64,000 nucleotides of DNA from positions 1 to 64,000 of the forward strand of contig JBECKT010000029.1 in assembly GCA_040235405.1 (NCBI GenBank). The letters are read 5' to 3'. Shown piece by piece: positions 25,515-34,219 of the stretch; position 1 is the stretch's first letter, and each line of letters starts with the position of its first letter. The stretch is from PGZG01 sp040235405 (GTDB taxonomy: Bacteria > Pseudomonadota > Gammaproteobacteria > Pseudomonadales > Alcanivoracaceae). Under the pieces are notes generated by a model, which was given only the letters and a program-made list of their open reading frames with translations, was not told where the DNA came from and ran no database searches. A program made the position numbers and the translations under genes.

Positions 25515-26621
25515 ATGACCACGACACCACGAAAAATTATTCACGTTGACTGTGACTGTTTTTACGCCGCTGTCGAGGTGCGTGACAATCCGGCGCTGCG
25601 CGGCCGGCCGGTGGCGGTGGGGGGCGATCCGGGTCGACGCGGGGTGATTGCCACCTGCAACTACGAAGCGCGCCGTGACGGGGTACGCTCGGCCATGCCA
25701 TCCTCGCAGGCGCTGCGCCTGTGCCCGGATCTGGTCATCCTGAAGCCGGATTTCGACAAGTACCGGCGCGTCTCGGCCCAGATCCAGACCATCTTCAAGC
25801 GCTTTACCGACCGGATCGAACCGCTGTCACTGGACGAGGCCTTTCTTGATGTCAGCGACTGCGAACAGTTTCAGAACAGCGCCACCCGCATCGCTGAAGC
25901 GCTGCGCCAGCAGGTTCGCGACGAAGTCAGAATCACCGTGTCCGCCGGCGTCGCCCCGAACAAATTCCTGGCCAAGATTGCCAGCGACTGGCGCAAACCT
26001 GACGGCCTGTTCGTCATCCGCCCGGAGCAGATCGCCGATTTTATCGCAGCGCTGCCGGTGGAGAAAATCTTCGGCGTTGGTCGGGTGACGGGCGAGAAGA
26101 TGCACAGCCACGGCCTGCGCACCTGTGCCGACCTGCAGGTCCTGACCCGGCTGGAGCTCGGTCAACTATTCGGCAGCTTTGGCGAGCGGCTCTGGCACCT
26201 GTGTCGCGGTGAAGACGACCGCCAAGTGCAAAACAGCCGACGGCGCAAATCCGTCAGTGTCGAACGAACCTTTGACGAGAATCTGAACAATCTGCCGCGC
26301 TGGCTCAACGCACTGGCCGGACTGGAGGAGGATCTGGGCCGGCGGCTGGCCCGCCTTGATGCCCACTATCTGGTCCACGGGCTCTATATCAAGGTGCGTT
26401 ATGACGATTTCACCAGTGCCAGCTGCGAGGCGCCGGGAGCCGCGCCGGACCGGGAAGTGTTCGAGAACCTGCTGCACTCGCAGTGGCAGCGGCGGCCGGG
26501 AGCAATACGTTTGCTGGGGATCGGCTTGCGCCTGAAGGATGCCCTGCCGGCACGCCAGCAGGACCTGTTTCCGGAGGAAAAGCGGGCAGCGCTGGCGTTA
26601 CAGCGCGCCGGCCGCCCGTGA
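25515..26621 (+). CDS. dinB: DNA polymerase IV (translesion)
   Basis: The 368-residue Y-family polymerase bypasses damaged template bases. The IHVDCDCFYAAVE metal-binding motif, the YEARRDGVRSAMP motif and SLDEAFLDV catalytic motif are all intact. Helix-hairpin-helix and little-finger domains follow, and the C-terminal QQDLF matches the beta-clamp binding motif. ATG 25515 is chosen since homology begins there. No convincing LexA box (CTGT-N8-ACAG) is visible upstream, so SOS control is not shown here. The last 24 bases overlap the convergent small gene at 26598. Confidence 0.93.
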   Translation: MTTTPRKIIHVDCDCFYAAVEVRDNPALRGRPVAVGGDPGRRGVIATCNYEARRDGVRSAMPSSQALRLCPDLVILKPDFDKYRRVSAQIQTIFKRFTDRIEPLSLDEAFLDVSDCEQFQNSATRIAEALRQQVRDEVRITVSAGVAPNKFLAKIASDWRKPDGLFVIRPEQIADFIAALPVEKIFGVGRVTGEKMHSHGLRTCADLQVLTRLELGQLFGSFGERLWHLCRGEDDRQVQNSRRRKSVSVERTFDENLNNLPRWLNALAGLEEDLGRRLARLDAHYLVHGLYIKVRYDDFTSASCEAPGAAPDREVFENLLHSQWQRRPGAIRLLGIGLRLKDALPARQQDLFPEEKRAALALQRAGRP

Positions 26622-26858
26622 CATCGGCACCCGGCTGTGGCGGGCAGACAACCATTTCGCCGTCCACATATCAAAGTCCGCCGGCAGCAGATGCGCCATG
26701 ATTTCAAAGCCCTTGCGCTGCACCGGCTCCATCTGGCCGGCCAGATAGTCCTGCAGTACCGCGACGCAATCCATGCAACGACCGATGGAGTCGATATCAA
26801 GGGTCTGACGGGCGCGCTGGACAGCCCGGTCGAGATCGTTCAGATACTTGATCAACAT
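26598..26858 (-). CDS. Small cytoplasmic protein, unknown
   Basis: The 86-residue product is helical and starts MLIKYLNDLDRAVQRAR; it contains a single cysteine and no signal peptide. I do not recognise it. A GAGGGG ribosome site six bases before the ATG, codon use like its neighbours and conservation of reading frame past dinB's 3' end support a real gene. It is monocistronic, with 211 bases upstream before the SDR gene. Confidence 0.65.
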   Translation of the reverse strand: MLIKYLNDLDRAVQRARQTLDIDSIGRCMDCVAVLQDYLAGQMEPVQRKGFEIMAHLLPADFDMWTAKWLSARHSRVPMSRAAGAL

Positions 26859-27016
26859 GACAAGCCCCTCTTCTGTTGACGCTGAACACCATGATCAACG
26901 GCAAAGTGCCGGGCGAACCCGACAGCTGAGCCATGACCATAGCAATAAGCAGATGACAGAAGTAAGCGTAGGCCTAAACGAAATTGTGACAAATTAATAT
27001 GCTGCGGCAGAATACC

Positions 27017-27041
27017 CCCGGGGCCATGTTGCCACCCCGGG
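27017..27041. terminator. Possible hairpin terminator
   Basis: CCCGGGG (27017-27023) and CCCCGGG (27035-27041) pair across an 11-base loop, followed on the plus strand by the T-rich AGAGTTCTTTTATTT. It lies downstream of the minus-strand SDR gene but the T-run faces the other way, so its job is unclear. Confidence 0.35.
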
Positions 27042-27069
27042 AGAGTTCTTTTATTTCAGAAGGTTACGA

Positions 27070-27840
27070 TTATCGCGGCTGCATCCGGATGGCGCCGTCA
27101 ATACGGATGGTTTCGCCATTCAGGAAACGGTTTTCGATCATGTGACAGACCAGCGCAGCGTACTCCGGCGGATGGCCGAGGCGCTTCGGGAACTGGGTCA
27201 TATCAATCAGCGGCTGCTTGACCTTGTCCGGCGCCGCATTCATCAACGGCGTATTGAAAATACCCGGAGCAATAGTGTTGCAACGGATGCCGAGGCTGGC
27301 AAGGTCACGGGCAATCGGCAGGGTCATGCCGACCACACCGCCTTTGGTGGCCGCATAGGCGGCCTGGCCGACCTGGCCATCAAACGCCGCCACCGAGGCG
27401 GTGTTGATAATAACGCCGCGCTCACTATCGTCATTGCCTTCATTGCTGGCCATGGCAGCAGCTGCCAGACGCAGCACATTGAAGGTGCCAATCAGGTTGA
27501 TCTTGACCACTGTCTCGAATACACCAAGATCGTGCGGCGCATTTTCCCGGCCCACCGTTTTCATTGCCGAACCGACACCGGCACAGTTGACGCAGACATG
27601 GATGGCGCCAAACTTTTCCAGCGTCCGGGCAATGGCTGCCTGTACCGAACCTTCGAGGGTGACGTCAGTTTCGACGTAGTCGGCGTTGGCGCCGAGCTCC
27701 GCCGCCGTTTCCGCTGCACGCTTGGCGTCACGATCAAGAATCATGACTTTGCCGCCACGGGCCACAATCGCTTCTGCAGTGGCACGGCCCAGACCTGAGG
27801 CGCCACCGGTGATAACTGCTACAACCTTACTGATTTCCAT
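27070..27840 (-). CDS. 3-hydroxyacyl-CoA dehydrogenase, SDR type (HSD10-like)
   Basis: The 256-residue short-chain dehydrogenase has the Rossmann TGGASGLG motif, the NCAGVG segment, the catalytic Ser in NTASVAAFDGQ, and YAATK with Tyr and Lys. It closely follows the human HSD10 / bacterial type II 3-hydroxyacyl-CoA dehydrogenase pattern, which oxidises (S)-3-hydroxyacyl-CoA with NAD+ in beta-oxidation or branched amino acid breakdown. ATG 27840 has GGGAG upstream; the ORF's earlier ATG at 27852 contains that site. It is a stand-alone gene. Confidence 0.9.
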   Translation of the reverse strand: MEISKVVAVITGGASGLGRATAEAIVARGGKVMILDRDAKRAAETAAELGANADYVETDVTLEGSVQAAIARTLEKFGAIHVCVNCAGVGSAMKTVGRENAPHDLGVFETVVKINLIGTFNVLRLAAAAMASNEGNDDSERGVIINTASVAAFDGQVGQAAYAATKGGVVGMTLPIARDLASLGIRCNTIAPGIFNTPLMNAAPDKVKQPLIDMTQFPKRLGHPPEYAALVCHMIENRFLNGETIRIDGAIRMQPR

Positions 27841-28058
27841 GCTGACTCCCATATCGACTGGCTGGTCATAAGGGCCGGGAGTATAACAACGAGATAGCGG
27901 CCGACGTCCATTACCAAAACGCTCATCCCGGCCTCTGCGAGGTCACCCGGGCAGACAGAATAGCTGCACCCCCGGTACCAATTGATCATGGATATAATCA
28001 GGCGAGCTTCTTATACTCGAACCCTTGCCTGTCATTGCTCCGAATCAGGGGGGAAGCA

Positions 28059-28580
28059 ATGCTCGAAATGATCAGTGCTGCGCTAAGGCGCAAACGTCCA
28101 CCGACGCATAACCTGTTTGATACGGTCTCGATGGAGTTCCGGGTCGGGCTGTTCGATATCGACCTGAACATGCACCTGAACAATGCCAAGTATCTCAAAT
28201 TCATGGACCGCGCCCGACTTGAGCATGCCGTGTCCACCGGCCTGCTCGACAAGTTGCTGCAGGCGCGCTGCAACGCCGTCGTTGCCAACACTGAAATCGC
28301 CTACGTTCGCGAGCTGCGCCCTTACCAGCATTTTTCGCTGGAGACCCGGGTACTGGGCTGGGACGACAAATACCTGTATTTCGACCAGCGTTTCATGTCA
28401 CAAGCCAAACTGCATACGCACGCCCTGTTACGGGTGGTGCATCAGTATGGTGGCAAGCCGATCAGCCCGCAGGCGGTACAGGAAATGACCGGCATGAACC
28501 TGCAATCACCAGCGCTGCCCGAGTATGTCGAGCAATGGAAAAAACTGCTGTTAACCAAGAAACGCTACACCGAGAACTGA
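28059..28580 (+). CDS. Thioesterase-like hot-dog protein (4HBT_2)
   Basis: The 173-residue protein has a hot-dog domain: VGLFDIDLNMHLNNAKYLKFMDRARLEH carries the D-x-N-x-H-x-N-N motif of this thioesterase-like family, also found in human THEM6. GGGGGAAG precedes the ATG 28059; an ATG at 28035 in frame is less likely. The substrate is unknown, but acyl-CoA or acyl-ACP is expected. It ends 13 bases before the convergent lipoprotein gene. Confidence 0.85.
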   Translation: MLEMISAALRRKRPPTHNLFDTVSMEFRVGLFDIDLNMHLNNAKYLKFMDRARLEHAVSTGLLDKLLQARCNAVVANTEIAYVRELRPYQHFSLETRVLGWDDKYLYFDQRFMSQAKLHTHALLRVVHQYGGKPISPQAVQEMTGMNLQSPALPEYVEQWKKLLLTKKRYTEN

Positions 28581-28592
28581 ATTCGTGCAGCG

Positions 28593-29222
28593 TTACTGCC
28601 TGGCCACCGACGGTGCATCATCCGGCGCTTCTTCCGGAAAGGTGAAAAACGGTGCCCAGCGCGGCTCCTCGTAAGTCTCGCCACCGTAGTAAAGGCCCAT
28701 CTCGTCAAGACGCAGGTTCTTCAACTCTCGCAGGGCAACGGACTCGGGCACCTGTTGTAATGGCCCGGACTGAACGTAATTCTCGGCATCGGCAACCAAC
28801 TCTTCCAGCACCAGTGGCTGGTCCTCCGAATAGCGGAAGTAATAGACCTTGCCACCTTCAATCCGCAGCGGAGTTTCAAAAATGGTTTTCAGAAACAGCA
28901 TGCTGAGCGGACGACGGGCGTAAAAATCGTAGCGCCCGCCATGCACTTCCAGCCAGGAATAGGCGCCGCTCTTGAGGCCGAAAATCTGGGTGCTGTCGAT
29001 AAAAAAGGTCGGAGCCTGAACTTCCTCGTAGCCCCACTGATTAACCGGCCGGTACACGTAGATCATTGCATTACGAGGGTCGAGCGTATCCAGCGGTTCA
29101 AATACCTTGCCCCTGGCGGCGGAGATAAAAGCTCCCGAGGTGGTTGGCACACCGATTTTGACACCGGCACAGCCTGCCACCAGAAGTGCCACCAGAAGGG
29201 AACCAAGCACACGGGCTAACAT
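28593..29222 (-). CDS. Lipoprotein with DUF2846-like domain
   Basis: The 209-residue protein has a lipoprotein signal ending in LLVAGC, so it should be lipidated and anchored in the envelope. The mature part starts with NAMIYVYRPVNQWG, followed by a TFFIDS strand and GGRYDFYARRPL, matching the DUF2846 family of envelope lipoproteins. GGAG stands before ATG 29222. Its role is not known. It is divergent from the DUF1289 gene. Confidence 0.82.
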   Translation of the reverse strand: MLARVLGSLLVALLVAGCAGVKIGVPTTSGAFISAARGKVFEPLDTLDPRNAMIYVYRPVNQWGYEEVQAPTFFIDSTQIFGLKSGAYSWLEVHGGRYDFYARRPLSMLFLKTIFETPLRIEGGKVYYFRYSEDQPLVLEELVADAENYVQSGPLQQVPESVALRELKNLRLDEMGLYYGGETYEEPRWAPFFTFPEEAPDDAPSVARQ

Positions 29223-29371
29223 GTTGTTTTCTCCGACTTTATTCTTATGGACTGCGGCGCCTGCAGTCAGGCGACTACTATCGCCCATTTACCCGTTCGA
29301 CTCAATGCCCGACAATCCCCGGACCCGGAGAAACCACAAGGACTGTTCCGCGCCATGCCCCTGAAACGTCC

Positions 29372-29833
29372 ATGACCCAGAAACCTGTTGGCACGCCCTG
29401 CGTCGGCATCTGCTCCACCACCTACGGCGACACCGTCTGCCGGGGCTGCAAACGCTTCCTTCATGAGGTGGTTGACTGGAACCGCTACAGCGACCCGGAA
29501 AAGCGCCTGGTATGGCGCCGACTGGACGAGCTGCTCTGCCTGGTGGTGGACAACTACATCGAGGTCACCGACCCGCTCAGGCTGCAGGAGCAGATGGTTC
29601 ATCAGAACCTGCGCCTGCAGGCGGAGTTCTCGGCTCCGGCGCGGGTGCCGGAGCTACTGCGTGCCGCGGGCCGCCAGCAAATCGACTGGCCAGCCTTCGG
29701 GTTAATGCCGCGACGTCAGGCCGCTGGCCTGTCGCCCCGGGAGCTGTACGACCTGATCAGCACCGAGTTTCACGCCCTCTCGTCCGCCTATTACCAACGC
29801 GCTCATTTGCGCACAGTGAGCGACGTTTCCTGA
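29372..29833 (+). CDS. DUF1289 family protein, extended
   Basis: The 153-residue protein begins with a DUF1289 domain: four cysteines (Cys10, Cys14, Cys23, Cys26) arranged as PCVGICS...CRGC followed by KRFLHEVVDW, likely a metal-binding knuckle. Family members are usually 60-80 residues; here a helical C-terminal extension of about 80 residues follows. ATG 29372 is chosen because similarity starts there. It ends four bases before the convergent TolC-like gene. Confidence 0.85.
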   Translation: MTQKPVGTPCVGICSTTYGDTVCRGCKRFLHEVVDWNRYSDPEKRLVWRRLDELLCLVVDNYIEVTDPLRLQEQMVHQNLRLQAEFSAPARVPELLRAAGRQQIDWPAFGLMPRRQAAGLSPRELYDLISTEFHALSSAYYQRAHLRTVSDVS

Positions 29834-29837
29834 GCTG

Positions 29838-31163
29838 TTACTGCGCCATGGCAAGCAGCGGATCCAGCTGGAGCAAATCGTCCGCCGTCAACACGCCGGC
29901 CTCGTAACGGAGATTCAGCAGGCTGACCAGAAAACCGTACCGGGCGCCGGCGTAGTTGCGCTGGGCATCGGCCAGCCGGCTCTCCGCATCCAGGACATCA
30001 AGAATGGTCCGGGTACCGGCCTGATAGCCATTCCCGGTAGCCTCGCGCGCCAGCACGGCAGACTCCACCGCCACCCCGAGCGCATCGGCCTGCAGTCGAT
30101 CGGCCTCCACTTCGCTGTAGAGCTGACGGATGCGGCGTTCGGTTTCGAGATCCAGTCGTGCAAGCTCAGCCCGCGCCGCCTCATACATGTAGGAGGCCTC
30201 GCGGCTGCGGGCACGCGCAATACCGCCGTTCACCAGCGGAATATTCAGCTCGACACCGACTTGCATGTCAGTGCGCTCCTGACCATCGGCAAAATCGGTG
30301 GTGTCGTCCTGACGGTAGCGCGCCACTGCATCCAGTGTCGGCGAATAGGCCGAGCGGCTGGTGCTGCGCTGCGCCTTGGCTACCGTGACATTTTCTCTGG
30401 CGCGCTGTAACACCAGACTGCGCTCGCGAGCCAGCGCCACCCACTCTTCCTCGGATACCGGATCCAGTGCCGGCAACACCGCATCGGCGCGCAGACGCGG
30501 CAATACCGCCCGGCCATTATTGGTAACTTCATGCAGCGCGGCCTGGGCAGAATTCAACGCCACTTCTGCACGCATGGCTCTGGCGCGGGCCAGATCAAAG
30601 CGAGCCTGGGATTCGCGCAGGTCGGTTTCGGCAACAACACCGGCATCATGGCGATTGCGGGTATCCTCAAGTGCTTTCGCCAGCGCCTCGCGTTCGGAGG
30701 TCGCCGTTTCCAGATTCTCGATTTCCAGCAGCACCCCGAAATAGCGATCCGCCAGGCGCAGCACCAAGCGCTGAATACGATCTTCCTTGTTTACCTCGGC
30801 CTGCTGATCCAGCGCATCGGCCTGCCGCCCCAAGGCCAACCAGTCGCGCCGAAACAGCGGCTGTCGCAACTCGGCACCGTAGGTGTACTGATTGCCGTAG
30901 CTGGCATCATCCGGGGTCGGAAACAGGTTGCTGTCGAACTCACTGCGCCCCCGATAGGCCTGGGCATATGCATTCAATGATGGCAAACGCTGGCCGGACA
31001 CCGCGCCGGAGCGTGAACGCTCAGCCTGATAAATGGCCAGCGACTGGGGAATCGCCGGATCATGCTGCACGGCTCTATCAAATGCTTCGGCAATCGTCAT
31101 GGCCGCCGCGCTATGGCTGTACAGCAGCACAGAAAAAAACAACAGCGGAATCAGGTTACGCAT
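29838..31163 (-). CDS. TolC-family outer membrane efflux protein
   Basis: The 441-residue protein has a signal peptide (cut near SAAAMT) and two long coiled-coil halves of the outer membrane efflux (OEP) family. Motifs include QRLPSLNAYAQAY in the first half and VELNIPLVNGGIARARSREA in the second, with NGYQAGTRTILDVLDAESRLADAQRNYAGARYGFL as the closing helix. It would form the outer membrane channel of a tripartite efflux pump or type I secretion system. ATG 31163 has AAGGA nine bases upstream, so it is preferred over ATG 31181. No inner-membrane pump gene is adjacent. Confidence 0.92.
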   Translation of the reverse strand: MRNLIPLLFFSVLLYSHSAAAMTIAEAFDRAVQHDPAIPQSLAIYQAERSRSGAVSGQRLPSLNAYAQAYRGRSEFDSNLFPTPDDASYGNQYTYGAELRQPLFRRDWLALGRQADALDQQAEVNKEDRIQRLVLRLADRYFGVLLEIENLETATSEREALAKALEDTRNRHDAGVVAETDLRESQARFDLARARAMRAEVALNSAQAALHEVTNNGRAVLPRLRADAVLPALDPVSEEEWVALARERSLVLQRARENVTVAKAQRSTSRSAYSPTLDAVARYRQDDTTDFADGQERTDMQVGVELNIPLVNGGIARARSREASYMYEAARAELARLDLETERRIRQLYSEVEADRLQADALGVAVESAVLAREATGNGYQAGTRTILDVLDAESRLADAQRNYAGARYGFLVSLLNLRYEAGVLTADDLLQLDPLLAMAQ

Positions 31164-31252
31164 AGACATTCCTTCATACACAAAGCAGGCGCTGATGAGA
31201 ACGACATTGCCGGGCCGATGCCACCTGCACGGGACTGCAGTTTATGAGCTTA

Positions 31253-31337
31253 TGGTGCGCCAGGAGGGACTTGAACCCCCACGCCTTGCGGCACTGGAAC
31301 CTAAATCCAGCGTGTCTGCCAATTTCACCACTGGCGC
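31253..31337 (-). tRNA. tRNA-Leu(UAG)
   Basis: The minus strand folds as an 85-base tRNA including an encoded CCA. The acceptor arms GCGCCAG and CTGGCGC pair perfectly, the CTGGA/TCCAG anticodon stem has loop TTTAGGT giving anticodon UAG, and a long variable arm and a GGTTCAAGTCC T-loop follow. It decodes CUN leucine codons. It lies alone between the TolC-like gene and the coiled-coil genes. Confidence 0.96.
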
Positions 31338-31400
31338 GCGGCCGGCATTGTAGCAGGGAAGTACGCCAACACCAGCCCTCAGGCCAGTGCTGGAGAAGGA

Positions 31401-32144
31401 TCAGCGGCCCATTTCCAGCATCCGGTAGAGACTGCGGATGTCGTTGTTGGTGCGCTCCAGACGTTCCTCGATTTCCGCCAGCTTTGCCGCACGGTCAGAC
31501 TGACCGGATTCGGCCTCTATGGCATCAATGCGTGGTGTCAATACAGCCAGCGCATTGCGCTGACTGGCGGCCAGCGTTTCCGCTTTCTGGACTCGCGCCA
31601 GCACACCGGAAACCTGACCACTGACATTGCTGACCTCGGAGGACAGCCGGTTCATTTCGATATCCAGCTTGCGCAGTCGCGCGTTGGCCTGAGCCAGCCC
31701 TGCCTGACTGGCAGCTTCGGGGCTCCGACTGTCGCCCTGCACCACCAGCGGCTGCTGCTCCAGCACCGTCAGGCGCTTATCCACCGGGCCCAGCTGACTT
31801 TCCAGCGCATTGATTCGGGCTTCCATCGGAGCAAGATCGACACTTTGGCCGGATGCACTCAGCTGCTGCTGAAGTTCATCGACCCGCTGCTGCATCTGCA
31901 GCATGGTCATGGAGACCACCCCAAGCAGAATCAGCATGATAATCGCCAGCCCGCCCAAGGCCACCGCCACGCCACGACCACGACTGGCGGGCAGCTGCTG
32001 GCTGGGCTCCTCCGTCCGGGTCTGACGCATCGGTCTTGTTGTATTGATCGCCTCGCGAGAGGACGTCGACCCGGGCGACACGGCCAGCACGTCCTGATTC
32101 AGCGACATCAGCCGCTTCTGCTTGTTCTCCGGGATATCATTCAT
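31401..32144 (-). CDS. Membrane-anchored coiled-coil protein B
   Basis: The 247-residue protein has a short polar N-terminus rich in Ser/Thr/Arg, a single membrane segment (about residues 57-80, VAVALGGLAIIMLILLGVV) and a periplasmic coiled coil of about 150 residues rich in Gln, Leu and Glu. The topology is like division- or envelope-related single-pass coiled-coil proteins, but I do not recognise the family. It starts 29 bases after its neighbour of the same architecture and is probably in one operon with it. Confidence 0.7.
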   Translation of the reverse strand: MNDIPENKQKRLMSLNQDVLAVSPGSTSSREAINTTRPMRQTRTEEPSQQLPASRGRGVAVALGGLAIIMLILLGVVSMTMLQMQQRVDELQQQLSASGQSVDLAPMEARINALESQLGPVDKRLTVLEQQPLVVQGDSRSPEAASQAGLAQANARLRKLDIEMNRLSSEVSNVSGQVSGVLARVQKAETLAASQRNALAVLTPRIDAIEAESGQSDRAAKLAEIEERLERTNNDIRSLYRMLEMGR

Positions 32145-32173
32145 TGTCTGTTACCAGCTCCCGATTCACCCGG

Positions 32174-32995
32174 TCAGGGTGCCCCGCCATCCAGGCGATC
32201 CAGTCTGACGTTAACCTGGCGCCGATAGGCATCGAACGCATTGATGGCTGCCTCAATCTCGGTAAGGCGATTACCGATGCCGCCGCCAGCGCTCTCTACC
32301 CGTGCCAGCGACTGGATCGCCGGCAGCAATTTATTCAGCGTCTCAACCTGTTTCTGCTGTGCCGCCAGCCGGGCATCCAGTTGTTTGGCCGCTTCGGCCT
32401 GCACCTCAATGCGGGTTTGCAACTGATTCCGCGCCAGCACCAACTGCTCGTTCTGTTTGCTGATGGCTGTGATTTCCGTTTTCAGTGCCTCTACCGCCTT
32501 GCCGAGCTCGGCACGCTGTCTGGTCAGCTTGGCAATTTCAGCCTGATTTTTCTCGATCCAGTCGCGGTTGCGTTTGTTGGAGACATCCCAGAGCTTGCGA
32601 ATCTCGCTGTCGTGGGTAGCCAGGGTCTGCTTGACCTGATCCGAGGTCTGGGTGACCTCTTCATCGGTAGCCGACAGCTGCGACGCCAGCGAACCCAGCT
32701 GCTCGGTCGACTCACTCAAACGATTATCCACCACCGCCTGCAGGCCACTAAGCTGTCGATGGAACCAGGTGCCCAGAACCAGTACCAGCACCACCAGAAA
32801 AGCGGTGCTCGCCATCCAGACGCTGCTGCCATCTTTGGCAACAGCAGTTTTGGCAACAGCAGTGCGTGCAGCTTTAGCCCTGGCAGGTTCTTCGCCCTGA
32901 CGAGCCGGGCGTTGCCCGGGATGTGGCTCGACGGTGTCATCATCGACATTGATGTCATGGATATTGCCAAGCTTCAGGTCGCGATCTTCATTCAT
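32174..32995 (-). CDS. Membrane-anchored coiled-coil protein A
   Basis: The 273-residue protein has a charged cytoplasmic N-terminus with a short direct repeat TAVAKTAVAK, one membrane segment (residues about 58-77, VWMASTAFLVVLVLVLGTW) and a long coiled coil rich in Gln/Leu/Glu/Lys. The ORF opens at 33046, but ATG 32995 is chosen because it begins the charged domain and has a better-placed ribosome site. With the next gene it makes a pair of single-pass coiled-coil proteins with no identified function; a scaffold or envelope-linking role is a guess. Confidence 0.7.
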   Translation of the reverse strand: MNEDRDLKLGNIHDINVDDDTVEPHPGQRPARQGEEPARAKAARTAVAKTAVAKDGSSVWMASTAFLVVLVLVLGTWFHRQLSGLQAVVDNRLSESTEQLGSLASQLSATDEEVTQTSDQVKQTLATHDSEIRKLWDVSNKRNRDWIEKNQAEIAKLTRQRAELGKAVEALKTEITAISKQNEQLVLARNQLQTRIEVQAEAAKQLDARLAAQQKQVETLNKLLPAIQSLARVESAGGGIGNRLTEIEAAINAFDAYRRQVNVRLDRLDGGAP

Positions 32996-33117
32996 GGCGG
33001 ATAGGGGCCGGCTGTAGAAGACGCAAGTGTAGCAGCCCCGGGCCATCTCTGAATAACCCCATCGACATCCCGTCAGGGGTTCGGTCTAATGCGGTTCTCG
33101 GACAGGGAGGACAGACC

Positions 33118-33537
33118 ATGGCCCGATGGCTACTGCTGATGATACTGGCGCCGGCAACTTCGCTGGCGGATATGGCCATGGAAAGCATGCTGCAGCAGGG
33201 GCTGAGCGCCTATGAGGCAGAACAGTATGATCAGGCGCTGGCCCACTTCAGCGCCGCCCTGACCCATAGCATGGTGAACGACGAGAGCCCGATGTACCCG
33301 GCCTCGTACCTGTGTGCCATGTGGTATTTCGGCCGCGGCATGATCCCCGACCAGAACCGGGCGATGACCGCCTGCCAGCTGGTCCAGGGAGACAAGAGCA
33401 GGTTCCAGCTGACCCTGTTCCAGCAAGCCCTGGAAAGCAACAGCCAGACGGCTGCCGTGTTTCCGTTCCGCAAGGGCATGGAAGATGCGGCGGCGGCACT
33501 GGCCTGGTATCTGCGGCTCAGTGCGCCGATGAAATAA
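33118..33537 (+). CDS. Small secreted TPR/Sel1-like protein
   Basis: The 139-residue protein starts with a short signal-like stretch (MARWLLLMILAPATSLADM) and has one or two tetratricopeptide-like helices (LSAYEAEQYDQALAHFSAAL), with two cysteines (Cys67, Cys87). A GGAGGACAGACC ribosome site lies before the ATG. Its role is unknown; a periplasmic adaptor or bulk TPR protein is possible. Confidence 0.7.
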   Translation: MARWLLLMILAPATSLADMAMESMLQQGLSAYEAEQYDQALAHFSAALTHSMVNDESPMYPASYLCAMWYFGRGMIPDQNRAMTACQLVQGDKSRFQLTLFQQALESNSQTAAVFPFRKGMEDAAAALAWYLRLSAPMK

Positions 33538-33606
33538 GCCGGGGTTTTACCGTTCCGCCCTCTGATAAAGGGTTTCGAAGGACCGGGCAATCGGTCGCAT
33601 TGCCTG

Positions 33607-34158
33607 TCAGGGAGTTTCGGTAAAAATCGACTCCTCAGAAGGTTGATATATGATCTGTCCCAGCACGTATGTGCCCGGAGAGCGCATTATCAGGGGCTGA
33701 AACATGACCCAGGGCTTCTCGCTCCGATGGTCAGCCGCCACCCAGATACCCGGAACTTTGCTGCCATCCTCCGCTGTTGCATGAAACGGCTTCAGCACCA
33801 CAGCCGCGACCAGGTCTTTATCCCTTTTCGCCATTTCCCTGAGCTGCAGAAAAAGCGCTACCGCGAAATCGTCCACCGATGGCCTGGCCTCCGGCTCCCC
33901 CTGATAGCCGACAAGTTGCAGCTGCTCACTGACGCCACTCAAGCCCATGGCAAACGGATAAAAACTGCCACTGCGTTGCACCGCCTTCAGGGCTTCCAGA
34001 ATCCCGGCCTCAGCCAGATTTTCCATTTGCACCAGATCCGGGCTCTTTTCTGCCTTGTGCTCACCGCTCTTGTCGGCCGTTGTTTCGGCCATCAAAGACC
34101 CCGTCATCAAACACGACAAAGGCAAGCACAGCAGCAATACCGTCACCAGTCCTTTCAC
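33607..34158 (-). CDS. Secreted protein of unknown function
   Basis: The 183-residue protein has a signal sequence (MKGLVTVLLLCLPLSCL...MAET) and a mature domain with a LKPFHATAEDGSKVPGIWVAADHR strand region. The start codon is GTG 34158, with GGGGA upstream. The signal contains a Cys near residue 16 in LSCL, not a good lipobox. I do not recognise the family. It lies downstream of sodB on the same strand, separated by a hairpin. Confidence 0.65.
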   Translation of the reverse strand: MKGLVTVLLLCLPLSCLMTGSLMAETTADKSGEHKAEKSPDLVQMENLAEAGILEALKAVQRSGSFYPFAMGLSGVSEQLQLVGYQGEPEARPSVDDFAVALFLQLREMAKRDKDLVAAVVLKPFHATAEDGSKVPGIWVAADHRSEKPWVMFQPLIMRSPGTYVLGQIIYQPSEESIFTETP

Positions 34159-34177
34159 CAGCGATTCCCCTTATTTT

Positions 34178-34212
34178 CGGAAAAGGCGCCTGCCACGCAG
34201 GCCCCTTTTCCG
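34178..34212 (-). terminator. Terminator-like hairpin after sodB
   Basis: CGGAAAAGGCGCCTG (34178-34192) and its near-inverse CAGGCCCCTTTTCCG (34198-34212) pair with one mismatch across a CCACG loop, just past the sodB stop. Seen on the minus strand, the GC-rich core is followed by TTTT, fitting a rho-independent terminator that separates sodB from the next gene. Confidence 0.6.
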
Positions 34213-34219
34213 ATCGAGA

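Noticed and set aside
31244..31353. Short ORF with QEGLEPPRLAALEPKSSVSANF
   Set aside because: It is the well-known false ORF read across the antisense of a tRNA-Leu gene.
32815..32870. 15-base direct repeat encoding TAVAKTAVAK as a minisatellite
   Set aside because: Only two copies; it is in frame and explained as a short duplication within the coiled-coil protein gene.
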